Shown: positions 1 to 11,984, numbered from the stretch's first letter. The stretch is DNA of 64,000 nucleotides from Abelmoschus esculentus (GCA_035048815.1 JAUCBN010000020.1:4099501-4163500), one strand, 5' to 3'. Translations and numbers: made by a program. Notes: generated by a model from the letters alone, not told the origin.

Positions 1-147
1 GTTTAAAGTTTATATATTTCAATTTAATTATTTTTCGGTTATACTTCTCTACGGTTCTTCTACCTTTCCATTATAATCTCAACTTCCCTTTCAGAGATAA
101 ATGAGGAATCCTTTTGGTGGAAAATAATGATATTTTAGACGAGTTAC
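1..147 (+). repeat. Family D LTR-like repeat, left fragment
   Basis: This stretch closely matches 46281-46440 joined to 51987-52025, and more loosely 45221-45320. It runs into the left edge of element A1. The last five bases (143-147, GTTAC) are the diverged left target-site copy; the right copy at 16510-16514 is GGTGC. The uninterrupted paralogue near 52020 reads straight through with GGTGC, so this is host sequence that resumes at 16515. No gene is visible. Confidence 0.75.
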
Positions 148-1475
148 TGATAAGTGCTCAACACACTATCACTTTTTACTCCTTTTATGGGCATTAATCA
201 TCAAATATACACCTACTCGGACCAATGCATGTGCTTAATGTGATATATTTAGAAGTTATACTCATATAGATACTATTTACAGAAAAAGGTACGTTTTACT
301 ACGTTTTCATATCTGTGCAGGAGAACCAGTGTCGTGGCAGGGACAAGGTCGAGGCAGGAACTAATGCCGAGGCAGCATCAGAAAGACAGGAAGCAAGACT
401 ATAGGCGATGGAAAGATAAAAATCCAAGGAACGTGTCTGGACTTGAAGCCCATGAATTGGAGCTGGCTAGCACAAGGAAAAACCCAAAGGAAGATCACGC
501 GGGAAAACCCCTTAGCCGAATATAAACTTGGAAATATATTATTATTATGTACTTGACTTGTTCCCTACTCCAAGTTGTATTCTACTTAGGAAAGGTTTGC
601 CCTAGGTCTAGCCTATATAAGGACCTAGCCACCTAATGTACAATAGACGGAAATACCTAGGGAGAGAACCGATTATATTCTTGTTTTCTTCTCCTCCATT
701 ATGTTCTAAACCTTCTTAGGGATTAGGTGAATGTTATCGAATATTTGTGAGAGGAGATTGTACTTTGTCTTTGATTCAATGCAATAAAGTTATCAAGGTT
801 TGCTTATCCTTTGTTATTCCTTGTTTTCACAATTGAGCTCGGGAGAGGATATTGTGAATCATCTATTTATCTAAGCTCGGGAGAGTTAGATTTACGAAAG
901 GGGTAAGTACGGTGTTTCAATCGCGAAATACTAACTCGGCTTAGGGATAGGTTAAGAGTTTCAGCGGCTAAAAGAAGTGTGAGATTGGTTGGTGAGTACA
1001 ATTGGTTCACGCCGGGAGGTATCATCAAGGTCTAGTCATCAACAACACTCTAACTTAGGGATAAGCGGAGTCATCCAAGGACACTTTGCCGAACTTTGGT
1101 AAAGTCTGCCCACGAGCAAGGGATTGTCGCGGCAGATAATATTGTCGCTGCCAAGGCAGTAAACTGCAGTGCTGCCGAGGCAGTGATATACGATTGCATT
1201 GGACAGAGACAAGTCAATCAAATCCACAATACGACGCAACTAGATCCTAGCCCATCTCTCTCTACTATTTCAACTCTTTATTTTTATTTAGTTATTTTAG
1301 TTTAGATAAATCAAATAAACTCACTTGTGTTCTTTACTTTTCTACAGAACAAGAAGGTGAAGAAAGCATATTAAGTATACCGGTCCCTGAGGAGACGATA
1401 ACTCGATAAAATACTTATCACTTATTACTTGCGATGTGTCCACTTACACTAAACGCGCACTTTTGACACGCGACA
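148..1475 (+). repeat. 5' LTR of element A1
   Basis: Starts TGATAAGTGCTC and ends GACACGCGACA, giving TG...CA termini. It is the same length as the 3' copy at 15182-16509. It contains a TATA box at 614 and an AATAAA hexamer at 783-788, an ordinary LTR promoter and polyadenylation arrangement. Copies of TGCCNNGGCA lie at 365-374 and near 1147 and 1171. Confidence 0.93.
614..621 (+). promoter_or_regulatory. LTR TATA box
   Basis: TATATAAG sits in a GCC-TATATAAGGACC context. The same octamer is at 15648-15655 in the 3' LTR, and its reverse complement lies in the minus LTRs (for example about 12844-12851). It is followed about 165 bp downstream by AATAAA, as expected for U3-R of an LTR. Confidence 0.7.
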
Positions 1476-1481
1476 AATTTT

Positions 1482-1500
1482 TGGCGCCATTGCCGGGGAC
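1482..1500 (+). other. Primer-binding site, tRNA-Asp-like
   Basis: TGGCGCCATTGCCGGGGAC lies six bases after the 5' LTR. It resembles the 3' end complement of plant tRNA-Asp used by many Athila/Tat elements. The same site with small changes is found next to the LTRs of A2, family B and family C. Confidence 0.8.
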
Positions 1501-1578
1501 TGACAACTAAATTTTGTTTTCTTTATTTTTCTTGTTTGTTTTTATTTTTATTTTACTTTTGTTTTTTTTTTGTGGTGT

Positions 1579-4121
1579 ATGACCAGAGCCAATCCAACCA
1601 ACCCCTTGTACGAATTAGATCCAGAGATCGAAAGAACAAGGCAAAGGTTGAGGAGACAGATCTAAGGAGCCATGGCAGAACACCCGGCAGGACAAAATTT
1701 ACCTGCCGGCAATGGAGGACTTCCGCCGCCACCTAGGCCGCAATAGCTCACTGTCAGAGACTTCTTGGAAGAGGACTTAAACGGATTAAACCTAGGAGTC
1801 GTTACACCGGAGATTGAAGCAGCCCATTTTGAACTCAAACCTGTTATGTTCAATATGTTAAATACAATTGGACAATTTGGTGGGTCTGCAACTGAAGACG
1901 CAAGGCAGCACCTCAAGTCCCTCATGAAAATTTGCAACTCTTTCAAAATCCAAGGAGTCCATGAAGATGTCTTGCGATTAAAGCTATTCCCCTATTCACT
2001 GAGGATAGGGCGAAAGCGTGGTTAAATAGCATTCCAGCAGGATCTATTGGATCTTGGAGTGAACTTTGCCGTGATTTCATTACTCGTTTTAATCCCACTA
2101 ATTTATATGATAGAATCCGTAATGAAATTACTTCTTTTCGACAGGCAGAAGACGAACCTATGTACGAGGCATGAGAACGATATAGGGAGCTATTGCACAA
2201 GTGTCCTCTACATGGATTTCCCCTATGGACACAGGTGACAATGTTTTACAATGCCACGAATGCCCCGACAAGGATGATGTTAGATGCCTCGGCAAACGGA
2301 ACACTCCTGGGTAAAGCACCTGAGAAAGCTATTGAAATATTAAATAAACTCGCAAAGAATGACTTTCAGTTTCCTACATCTAGGCGAGGAGGAGTAAGAC
2401 GCCAAGCCACGGTACATGAATTGGACTCATCAAGTTCAGTGGCAGCACAATTGGCCTCTCTTACCAAGATGGTGCAAAATCTGCAGTTACAACAAAATAC
2501 CCGTGAGGTCAAGGTAATTGATTCATACTGTGACTTATGTGGAGGTAACCACAGTTCCTCTGATTGCATGAATCAAGAAACTGGTATGTATGTTGGGAAC
2601 TACAACCGCAACAATGTGATGTCCAACACATACAACCCCTCATGGAAGAGGCATCCAAACCTATCATGGAGCAACCCTAACAATGCCTTAAACCCAATCA
2701 CCTAACCTTCGGGATTTCAGCAACCGATGCCGCAGCAGCAAGCCCAGCAACCGATGCCGCAGCAGCAGATGCGATAGCAATCGGTAAGTTCATTGGAGAA
2801 CACGCTAAAGGCCTTCATGATGAAAACTGAGTCATACATGGCAGAGAATAGCAATTTCACCAAGAGGACAGATGCCTTCATGAATAGAACTGAGATAAGG
2901 CTGCAAAATCAAGAAGTAGCCATAAAAACGCTGGAAACTCAGGTTGGGCAGTTTGCTCAATGAATAAACACTAGACCACAATGAGGCATACCTAGCAATA
3001 CTGAAGTTGCTAAGGTAATGAGCCAGGAACAGTGCAAGGCAATCACTACTAGGATTGGTCTACAGCTGAAGGAAAAGATCCCAGAGAGCCAAATTCAATC
3101 AGCGGATCAAGCAAGAGTAGAGGCTGAGCAACTTGAAGCCGATAACACTGCCCCGGAAGAGAGCACTGCAGCTCCTGAGCAACCTGCCGAGGCAGCAACA
3201 ACTCCAGTGGTGCCAGGTATAAAATTTCAAACTAAAGAAACCCTGGATGAGATGAGACCACCACCACCTTTCCCACAAAGGTTGAAAAAGCAAAAACAGG
3301 ACCAGCAATTCAAGAAGTTCCTCGACATCTTGAAGCAAGTCCACATCAACATACCTTTCACTGAAGCTATTGAACAAATGCCGAACTATGCCAAGTTCTT
3401 AAAGGACATGGTGTTAAAGAGGAAACAAATAGGTGAGTTTGAGACAGTGGCTGCTACCGAGGGATGCATGGCAATGCTGCATAACCGCATGCCACCAAAG
3501 TTAAAAGATCCTGGTTGCTTTACTATACCTTGTGCGATAGGTAAGGATTATGAAGGTAAGGCCCTATGCGACCTTGGAGCAAGCATAAACCTCATGCCCA
3601 AATTAGTTTTTCAAAAGCTTGGAATTGGAAGGGCGAAACCTACAACAGTGATGCTCCAACTAGCGGATCGATCCTATGTGCAACCCGAAGGCAAAATCGA
3701 GGACATACTGGTAAGAGTTGACAAGTTTATTTTTTCTACCGACTTCCTTGTCCTTGATTGTGAAGCAGATGACAATGCACCGATCATCCTTTGGAGACCT
3801 TTCCTTGCAACTGGACGCACCCTCATTGACGTGGAAAAAGGAGAGTTGACAATGCGGGTCAATGACCAATAAGTCAAACTCAACGCATTCCACAACTTAA
3901 AAAAATATGATGATCCAAAGGAGTGCAAGGCCATCCAAACTGTAGACAATAAGATATCCTGCCTGGGTAGTCTGCTCGGCAGAATATTCAGCAAGAAGAT
4001 TAATCCCAAGGTGGATGGACAGACAGCAAAAAAGAGTGGCCCACAACCGATACACAAATTGGCCCAAAGGGAGAGAATAATTTTGGGAGATGCATTTGCA
4101 TGCTCTCCACCAGTAACATGA
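1579..4121 (+). pseudogene. gag-protease polyprotein, decayed (A1)
   Basis: The first Met codon is in MTRANPTN. The Gag capsid region (HFELKPVMFNMLNTIGQFGG near 1826) is followed by a zinc knuckle CDLCGGNHSSSDC near 2530, a glutamine/proline-rich linker, and an aspartic protease with CDLGASINLMPK near 3570 (DLG in place of DTG/DSG, as in related plant gypsy proteases). The end is SPPVT-stop at 4119-4121. The frame is broken: TAG at 1744, a one-base deletion near 2001-2004 relative to A2, TGA in MYEA-stop-ERY near 2174, and further stops at about 2703-2985. No pol follows. The protein would form the virus-like particle and process Gag. It is not functional as read. Confidence 0.85.
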
Positions 4122-4593
4122 CCTCTCCCCTTTCTTTTTTTATTATATTAGGGTTAGTAGTTTATTTTTATTATTTTTTGCTTTAAATATTTTTTCTTTC
4201 CGTGTGTTTTATTTTTCTTAGGTTAATAAGCAAGAATAAGGGAAAAGTAGTTCACAGTAGGAACTCTGCCGAGGCAATAAAACAGTGTCAGGGCCGTAGT
4301 AGTCCCAACGGGTAGAATAGTGTAACGGCTAGTCTGCCGATATTCCTGCCGCGGCAGAAAAAGGAAACGACAGAAAAAAGGAAACGGTTACAAACGGCCA
4401 GTGACTTCAACGGTCACAAGGCTGAAGCCTATATAAGACACTCCTTCCTCTTGAACTATTCACTCTTACTTTCTTGTTTTCTTTAGCATTCATAACAATC
4501 TCTCTCTCACATTACTCTCTGCCTACTAATTCTTGTAAAATCTCTAGATTCTCTTCAAGAAAAACCTCCAAGAATTCACATCTCTCAATCTTG
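4122..4593 (+). promoter_or_regulatory. Intergenic region before ORF2 with its own TATA box
   Basis: About 470 bp separate gag-protease from ORF2. TATATAAG at 4430-4437 is in the same CCTATATAAG setting as the LTR TATA box and is followed by a CT-rich stretch and the ORF2 start at 4594. TGCCGAGGCA (4267-4276) and TGCCGCGGCA (4347-4356) lie upstream. A2 keeps the TATA box (9074-9081, minus strand) at a similar distance. I infer a private ORF2 promoter; transcription is not shown. Confidence 0.55.
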
Positions 4594-5177
4594 ATGGCAA
4601 CATACAAAAGATTCGCCCCAGCCAACGTTGAAGATCGATTCAACTGATCTTTCATCGCTAGGAAACTATGGGAAGAGCAAGGTTTCCAGCAAGCGGACAA
4701 AGAGAACTACGACATTGAGCACTACCTATATGACAGAATTAAGTACCAGAATTGGGAAATTTTCTGTCTGCAACCTGCCCAAGCGAACGCCACGATCGTG
4801 CGGGAGTTCTACGCTCATGGGCCCAGCAAAGACTCCCTATTCGTTCACTGCCGCGGCAGACCAGTCCAGCTCGATGCTGAGACAATTAACAATTTCTACG
4901 GCCTCACCCCAGACAGTGATATCCACGCCGAATTCTTGGAAGATATCACTGCCGAGGACTATGAACTCATTAAAGACGATCTTTGTTACGGGAATACCCC
5001 ATGGGAAACCGGTACCCATCGAGGATCCGTAACAAGACAAAGTGTAAAGTCGGAGGCCAAGATGTGGAATACCTTCGTCAAACGACGCCTTATCCCAACA
5101 TCACACAATAGCATGGTGGATCGCAAGAGATTGGTGCTTATCCAATCCATCATCAACAAGAGGACCATCAATGTTGG
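4594..5177 (+). pseudogene. ORF2 (Transposase_32-type), 5' part, interrupted by A2
   Basis: Starts MATYKRFAPAN and continues through NWEIFCLQPAQANATIVREF, GRPVQLDAETINNFYGL and TRQSVKSEAKMWNTFVKRR. This matches the domain Pfam calls putative plant transposon protein (Transposase_32), as I recall it. Reading is interrupted by an in-frame TGA in RFN-stop-SF, where A2 has CGA, so a CpG transition. It ends at KRTINV, where A2 is inserted in the duplicated target GTTGG (5173-5177 and 13318-13322). The frame resumes at 13318. The function of this family is unknown; despite its name there is no visible DDE catalytic motif. Confidence 0.8.
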
Positions 5178-6497
5178 TGTCGCGTGTCAAAAGTGCGCGT
5201 TCAATGCAAGTGAACACATCGCAAGTAATAAGTATATTATTGAGTTATCGTCTCCTCAGGGACCGGTATACTTAATATGTTCTCTTCACCTCCTTGTTCT
5301 GTAGAAAGATAAAAACACAAATGAGTTGATTTGATTTATCTAAACTAAAATAACTAAGATAACAGTAAAAGATTGAAATAGTAGAGAGAGATGAGCTAGG
5401 ATCCAGTTGCTTTGTATTGTGGAATTGATTGACTTATCTCCGTCCAATGCAATCATATATCACTGCCTCGACAGCACTACAGTTTTATTGCCTGGGCAGC
5501 GATAACACTGTCTGCCGCGGCAATCCCTTGCTCGTGGGCAGACTTTACCAAAGTTCGGCAAAGTGTCCTTGAATGACTCCGCTTATCCCTAAGTCAGAGT
5601 ACTGTTGATGACTAGTCCTTGATGATACCTCCCGGCATGAACCAATTATACTCACCAACCAATCTCACACTTCTTTTAGCCGCTAAAACTCTTAACCTAT
5701 CCCTAGGCCGAGTTAGTATTTCGCGATTGAAACACCGTACTTATCCCTTTCGTGAATCTAACTCTCCCGAGCTTAGATAAATGGATGATCACAATATCCT
5801 CTCCCGAGCTCAATTGTGAAACAAGGAATAACAAAGGATAAACAAACCTTGATAATCTTTATTGCATTGAATGAAAGACAAAGTACAATCTCCTCTCACA
5901 AATACTCTACAACCTTCACCTAATCCCTAAGAAGGTTTAGAACATGATGGAGAGGAAAGAAACAAGAGTAGAAGTCGGCTCTCTCCCTAGGTATTTCGTG
6001 TATTGTACATTGGGTGGCTAGGTCTTTATATAGGCTAGACCTAGGGCAAACCTTTCCTAAGTAGAATACAACTTGGAGTAGGGAACAAGTTAAGTACATA
6101 ATAATAATATATTTCCAAGTTTATATTCGGCTAAAGGGCTTTCCTGCGTGGTCTTCCTTTGGGCTTTTCCTTGTGCTAGCCAGCTCCGATTCATGGGCTT
6201 CAAGTCCAAATACGTTCCTTGGATTTTTGTCTTTCCATCGCCTATACTCTTGCTTCCTGTCTTGCTGCTGCTGCCTCGGCATCAGGTCTTGCCTCGGCCT
6301 TGTCTCTGCCGCGGCACTGGTTCTTCTGCACAGATATGAAAACATAGTAAAACATGCCTTTTTCTGTAAATATTACCTATATGAGTATACTTCTAAATAT
6401 ATCACATTCAGTGCATGCATTGGTCCAAGTGGGTGTATATTTGGTAATTAATGCCCATAAAAGGAGTAAAAAGTGATAATATGTTGAACACTTATCA
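5178..6497 (-). repeat. 3' LTR of element A2
   Basis: On the plus strand it runs from TGTCGCGTGTC to GAACACTTATCA, the reverse complement of the A1 LTR. It is directly preceded (in element sense) by the polypurine tract at 6498-6512. TGCCNNGGCA sites are at 5489, 5513, 6272 and 6307. Confidence 0.92.
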
Positions 6498-6537
6498 TAC
6501 CCCCAAACTCGAACTATTGTTTGTCCTCAAGCAATGC
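6498..6537 (-). other. Polypurine tract with AGGA-loop hairpin (A2, LTR edge)
   Basis: On the minus strand the sequence is a short hairpin (stem around the loop AGGA, from CTTG-AGGA-CAA) followed by GAGTTTGGGGGTA, which abuts the LTR. The G-rich run is the expected primer for plus-strand DNA synthesis. Compare the A1 copy at 15144-15181, where the stem is eight perfect pairs. Confidence 0.75.
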
Positions 6538-6764
6538 AAACCATCAATTTGTCCATCTATTCTCCCCACCATAACTAGGCCTATTCTTTAGCCTTAACCA
6601 TTCGGTTACTCAAGGATTTACCTAGAAACAAACTATATGAGAGTGTGCGTGTTTTTGTGGACAAGTTGATTAAAGGCTTTCTTAGATAAACTCTAAGTTC
6701 AAGACAAATAGACATTGGTTAAGTGTTCTCTTCTTTTTCAAACCCCAAATCTTGAGCCGGTTTC

Positions 6765-6910
6765 GGGCACCTCAAAGACTTGTGTTTTTCTTTTCACTAA
6801 GATCCTTCTTTCTTTTTAATATTCCTTAACACATACTAGAGCCAATTTCGAGCACCTCTAGCATGAAGAAGAGACTTTCTAGAGCCGGTGGTAGGCACCT
6901 CTAGTTACTT
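6765..6910 (-). repeat. Array of three short stem-loops (A2)
   Basis: Three units each have a GCACCTC half and a self-complementary outer arm: TTGAG/CTCAA near 6770, CTAGAG/CTCTAG near 6837-6862 and again near 6881-6906. The loop carries variants of CCGGTTTCGGG. The same three units occur in A1 at 14764-14915, and related units in family C at about 19870, 19925 and 31803. This noncoding region lies between the two polypurine modules. Confidence 0.6.
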
Positions 6911-7254
6911 TCCAAAAATCTAAGTCTTTATCACCTAAGTTTATTAAAAGAATTCCTATAATCCCACAAGTCACAAAAGTGTTTAAAGTTTAAAGTTCTA
7001 CCTATAGTAAGCTTCTAAGTTTTCATCCTTAAGCATCCTAAGATTAAACCCTCTTAACAGAACCTAAACATGGTAAGGAGAAAGATTTCTATAGCCTTAA
7101 AGAATAAACTAAGGCAATACAGATGATGAGCAGTGCAAGAGTGTAGGCAGTGAATTCAAGTAAGGCGGGGAGCATAAAAATTTAAAAAAATTCATTGGAA
7201 TACTCCCTTTTTGGCAAGGCCGCGGCAGTAGATTGCTGCCTTGGCAGTGAATCT

Positions 7255-7291
7255 GCACCCCCAAACTCAAACCAAGCATTGTCCTCAATGC
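7255..7291 (-). other. Second, internal hairpin plus polypurine module (A2)
   Basis: On the minus strand, GCATTG-AGGA-CAATGC (perfect six-pair stem, 7276-7291) is followed by GAGTTTGGGGGTG. It repeats the LTR-edge module about 0.76 kb upstream in element sense, just after the end of ORF2. A1 has it at 14377-14411. Confidence 0.65.
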
Positions 7292-7392
7292 TTTATATTT
7301 CGAAGGAATAAACGATAAAACAGAATATGAATTATGCGCAGCAAGTAAAAACAGTAAAAGCAATTAATATTGATTTAATGGACAAAGAAAAT

Positions 7393-8926
7393 TTAAAGCG
7401 ACTCCGAGGAGCTGCTTGTAACAATTTTCCTCCGTGGCCTTGATGCCAAATGCTTTGTCCTTGGGGAGGGCGATGGTTGCGCCTTTGCTTACCTCGGCGG
7501 CTGGACTCGAGTGGGTGGGGTCCTTTGAATTGGGGCTTCTACTTCTTCTCCTTCTTCAACATCTGCCATCTCTTCGGTTATCATCACGTCCGTTCCTCCT
7601 CCCATCACAGTAGCTTCTTCGGTGTGGTGTGTGCTTGGGCCGGCGACAGTGGAACTTTGGTGCACATATGCATCTATCTCGGCGGATAGACTGCCCATGA
7701 TCATTGGCGATCTGGGTGGAGTGCTGAAGACGACCCTCCGCTTGGATGGCCTTCGGCTGACAGATGAGGCCGCGACAGAATCTGTCGCCCTAGATGGGCC
7801 AACAGCCTGGTATTGGGGCTGAGGGTCCGGATGGAAGAATGGTCGTGGTCCTCCCAGGACTGGTGTAGTCTCGGTGTAGGGTGCGACGGTGACGAACATG
7901 TTGCTTGGGAACTCTGGGAATTGTACGCCTTGGTCCGGGAAGGCGTGTAGCATCATCTGGGCTAGAGTGCCGTTGAAGTCCCTTTGGTACTCCATGTACC
8001 GTTGTTGTCGAAGATCCATTGCGGCCATTCGCTGCAAGATTTTTTTGTATGGGTCTGCTACGGCGGAGGTGTGGGCAGTACCAGGCATGTCTGCCGTGTA
8101 CTGGGTCCCGGCAGCAGTATCGGCAGTGAACTGCTGCGGCGTTGCCTGGACAGGTTCGGCTTGCGTGATTTGCATGACTTTGTGGCAGAAGTCCTTGGTC
8201 CATCCTCGTCTTGGGGGCGTGTATTCATCAGTTTCTTCAATGGGTACACCTGCAGAAACACATAAACCCGTAATTAAGCAAGGAAAATACAAGGGTCCTC
8301 TATCTTTCTTACCGCACTCGTGAATTTCCCGTAGGATAATTTCTCTAACGTTGATGGTCCTCTTGTTGATGATGGATTGGATAAGCACCAATCTCTTGCG
8401 ATCCACCGTGCTATTGTGTGATGTTGGGATGAGGCGTCGTTTGACGACGGTGTTCCATATCTTGGCCTCCGGCTTCAAGCTTTGTCTTGTTACAGAGCCT
8501 CGATGGGTACCGGTTTCCCATGGAGTGTTTCCGTAACAAAGATCGTCTTTGATGAGTTCATAGTCCTCAGCAGTGATATCTTCCAAGAATTCGGCATGGA
8601 TATCACTATCTGAGGTGAGGCCGTAGAAGTTGTTGATCGTCTCGGCATCGAGCTGGACCGGCCTGCCGCGGTAATGAACAAATAGGGAGTCTTTGCTGGG
8701 CCCATGAGCGTAGAACTCCCGCACGATTGTGGCGTTCGCCTGAGCGGGTTGCAAATAGAAAATTTCCAATTCTGGTACTTAATTCTGTCGTATAGGTAGT
8801 GCTCAATGCCTTAATTTTCTTCGTCCGCATGTTGGAAGCCTTGTTCTTCCCAAAGTTGCCTAGCGATGAAAGATCGGTTGAATCGATCTTCAAGTTGGCT
8901 GGGGCGAATCTTTTGTATGTAGCCAT
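7393..8926 (-). pseudogene. ORF2 (Transposase_32-type) of A2
   Basis: The start is MATYKRFAPAN at 8926. A one-base deletion soon after (ANLKIDS where A1 reads ANVEDR) shifts the frame. A long open stretch then runs from about 8769 to 7489: WEIFYLQPAQANATIVREF, AETINNFYGL, NVREIILREIHECG, then a low-complexity tail rich in Pro, Ser and Thr with MAAMDLRQQRYMEYQ. A CAA-to-TAA change truncates the tail at 7489; A1 reads through to its stop at 14274. The full product would be about 510 residues. An N-terminal conserved domain plus a disordered tail suggests a nucleic-acid-associated or particle-associated role, but that is a guess. Confidence 0.8.
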
Positions 8927-9073
8927 CAAGATAGAGAGATGTGCGTTCTTGGAGTTTTTTCTTGAAAAGAATCTGGAGATTGTAGAAGGCAGAGAGTAAT
9001 CGAGAGAGAGATTGTTAAGAATACTAAAGAAAGCAAGAAAGTAAGAGTGAATAGTTCAAGAGGAAGGAGTTTT

Positions 9074-9081
9074 TTATATAG
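9074..9081 (-). promoter_or_regulatory. TATA box upstream of A2 ORF2
   Basis: Reverse complement reads GGCCTATATAAAAAACTCC, about 150 bp upstream of the ORF2 start at 8926. It matches the A1 site at 4430-4437 in position and flanks. TGCCGCGGCA lies upstream at 9153-9162 and TGCCTCGGCA at 9233-9242. Confidence 0.5.
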
Positions 9082-9390
9082 GCCTCGACCTTGTGACCGT
9101 TGAGATCACTAGCCGTTTGTAACCGTTTCCTTTTTCTGCCGTTTCCTTTTTCTGCCGCGGCAAGAATCTCGGCAGACTAGCCGTTATATTGTTCTGCCCG
9201 TTGGGACTGCTGCGGCCCTGACACTGTTTTATTGCCTCGGCAGAGTTCCTGCTGTGAACTATTTTTCCCTTATATTTGCTTTTTATTCCTAAATAAAACA
9301 CACAAAAGAAAAATTCTGAAAACGAAAATAATTAGAAAAATAAAAATAAACTATTAATCCTAATATACTATTTAAAGAAAAGGGGAGAGG

Positions 9391-11892
9391 TTAGGTTACT
9401 GGTGGAGAGCATGCAAATGCATCTCCCAGAATTATTTTCTCTCTTAGGCCCAATTTATGAATCGGTTGTGGGCCACTCCTTTGTGTTGTCTGTCCATCCA
9501 TCTTGGGCTTGATTTTCTTACCGAATATTTTGCCGAGCAGACTGTCCAGGTAGGATATCTTATTGTCTACTGTGTGGATGACCTTGCATTCCTCTGGATC
9601 ATCATGCTTCTTTAAGTTATGGAATGCGTTGAGTTTGGCTTGTTGGTCATTGACCCGCATAGTCAACTCTCCTTTTTCCACGTCAATTGATGTTCGTCCA
9701 GTTGCTAAAAAGGGTCTCCCAAGGATGATCGGTGCATTTTCATCTGCTTCACAATCAAGGACAAGGAAGTTGGCAGGAAAAATAAACTTGTCCACTCTTA
9801 CCAGTATGTCCTCGATTTTGCCTTCAGGTTGCACATAAGATCTATCCGCGAGTTGGAGCATTACTGTTGTAGGCTTCGGCCTTCCAATTCCAAGCTTTTG
9901 GAAGACTGATTTAGGCATAAGGTTTATGCTTGCTCCAAGGTCGCATAGGGCCTTTCCTGCATAACTCTTTCCAATCGCACAAGGTATAGTAAAGCAACCA
10001 GGATCTTTTAACTTTGGTGACATGCGGTTATGCAGCATTGCCATGCATCCCTCGGTAGCAGCTACTGTCTCAAATTCACCTATTCGTTTTCTCTTGGACA
10101 CCATGTCCTTTAAGAACTTGTCATAGTTCGGCATCTGTTCAATAGCTTAAACGAACGGTATGTTGATGTGGACTTGCTTCAAGATGTCGAGGAACTTCTT
10201 GAATTGTTGATCCTGTTTTTGCTTTTTCAACCTTTGCGGGAAAGGTGGTGGTGGTCTCATTTCATCCAGAGTTTCTTTAGTTGAAAGTTTTATACCTGGC
10301 ACCACTGGAATTGTTGCTGCCTCGACATGCTGCTCAGGAGCTGCAGTACTCTTTGCCGGGGCAGTGTTTTCAGCTTCAGTTTGCTCAGCCTCTTCTTTTG
10401 CTTGATCTGCTGATTGGGTTTGGCTCTCTGGGATCTTCTCCTTCAGCTGTAGACCACTCCTAGTAGTAATTGCCTTACACTGTTCATGGTTTATTACCTT
10501 AGCAACTTCAGTATTGCTAGGTAGGCCTCCTTGTGGTCTAGTGTTTATGCATTGAGCAAACTGTCCAACCTGAGTTTCCAGCGCTTTTATGGCTGCTTCT
10601 TGATTTTGCAGCCGCATCTCAGTCCTATTCATGAAGGCATCTGTCCTTTTGATGAAATTACTATTTTCCGCCATGTATGACTCAGTTTTCATCATAAAGG
10701 CGTTTAGCGTGTTTTCCAATGAACTTACCAGTTGCTGCTGCATCTGCTGCGGCGGCATCGGCTGTTGGACTTGCTGCTGCGGTATCGGCTGCTGAAATCC
10801 CGATGGTTGGGTGATTGGGTTTAAGGCATTGTTTGGGTTACTCCATGATAGGTTCGGATGCCTCTTCCATGATGGGTTGTATGTGTTGGATATCACATTA
10901 TTGCGATTGCAGTTCCCAACATACATACCAGTTTCTTGATTCATGCAGTCAGTGGAACTGTGGTTTCCTCCACATAAGTCACAGTATGAATCAAGTACCT
11001 TGACCTCACGGGTATTGTGTTGTAACTGTAGGTTTTGCACCATCTTGGTAAGAGAGGCCAATTGTATTGTCACTGAACTTGATGAATCTAATTCATTTAC
11101 TGTGGCTTGGCGTCTTACTCCTCCTCTCCTAGATGTAGGAAACTGAAAGTCATTCTTTGCGAGTTTGTTTAATATTTCAATAACTTCCTTAGGTGCTTTA
11201 TCCAGGAGTGTTCCGTTTGTCGAGGCATCTAACATCATCCTTGTCGGGGCATTCGTGGCATTGTAAAACATTGTCACTTGTGTCCATAAGGGAAATCCAT
11301 GCAGCGGACACTTGTGCAATAGCTCTCTGTAGCGTTCCTATGCCTCGTACATTGGTTCGTCTTCTGCCTGTCAAAAAGAAGTAATTTCATTACGGATTCT
11401 ATCATATAGATTAGTAGGATTAAAGCGAGTAATGAAATCACGGCAAAGTTCACTCCAGGATCCAATAGATCCTGCTGGAATGTTATTTAACCACGCTTTC
11501 GCCCTATCCCTCAGTGAATAGGGGAATAGCTTTAATCGCAAGGCATCTTCATGGACTCCTTGAATTTTAAAAGAGTTGCAGATTTCCATGAAGGATTTGA
11601 GGTGCTGCCTTGCGTCTTCAGTTGCAGACCCACCAAATTGTCCAATTGTATTTAACATATTGAACATAACGGGTTTAAGTTCAAAATGGGCTGCTTCAAT
11701 CTCTGGTGTAACGACTCCTGGGTTTAATCCGTTTAAGTCCTCTTCCAAGAAGTCCCTGACAGTGAGCTATCGCGGCCCAGGTGGCGGGTGATCTGCCATG
11801 GCTCCTTGGATCTGTCTCCTCATCCTTTGCCTTGTTCTTTCGATCTCTGGATCTAATTCGTACAAGTGGTTGGTTGGATTGGCCCTGGTCAT
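9391..11892 (-). pseudogene. gag-protease polyprotein, decayed (A2)
   Basis: Begins MTRANPTNHLYELDPEIER at 11892 and ends SPPVT-stop at 9391. The Gag capsid region is open at 11371-11748. The zinc knuckle and linker are open at 10147-11319, with CDLCGGNHSSTDC. The protease is open at 9391-10134, with CDLGASINLMPKSVFQKLG. Disabling changes: TAG before LTVRDF (same position as A1), TAG in MYEA-stop-ERY (A1 has TGA at the same codon, probably from TGG), and a TAA before AIEQMPNY at 10147. It is more intact than the A1 copy. No pol domain follows. Confidence 0.87.
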
Positions 11893-11966
11893 ACACCAAG
11901 AAAAACAAAAGTAAAATAAAAATAAAAATAAACAAGAAAATAAAGAAAACAAAATTTAGTTGCCAG

Positions 11967-11984
11967 TCCCCGGCAACGGCGACA
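11967..11984 (-). other. Primer-binding site of A2
   Basis: The plus-strand text TCCCCGGCAACGGCGACA is the complement of a tRNA-Asp-like PBS and lies six bases from the 5' LTR. It carries GAC where the cognate site has GCC. Confidence 0.75.
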
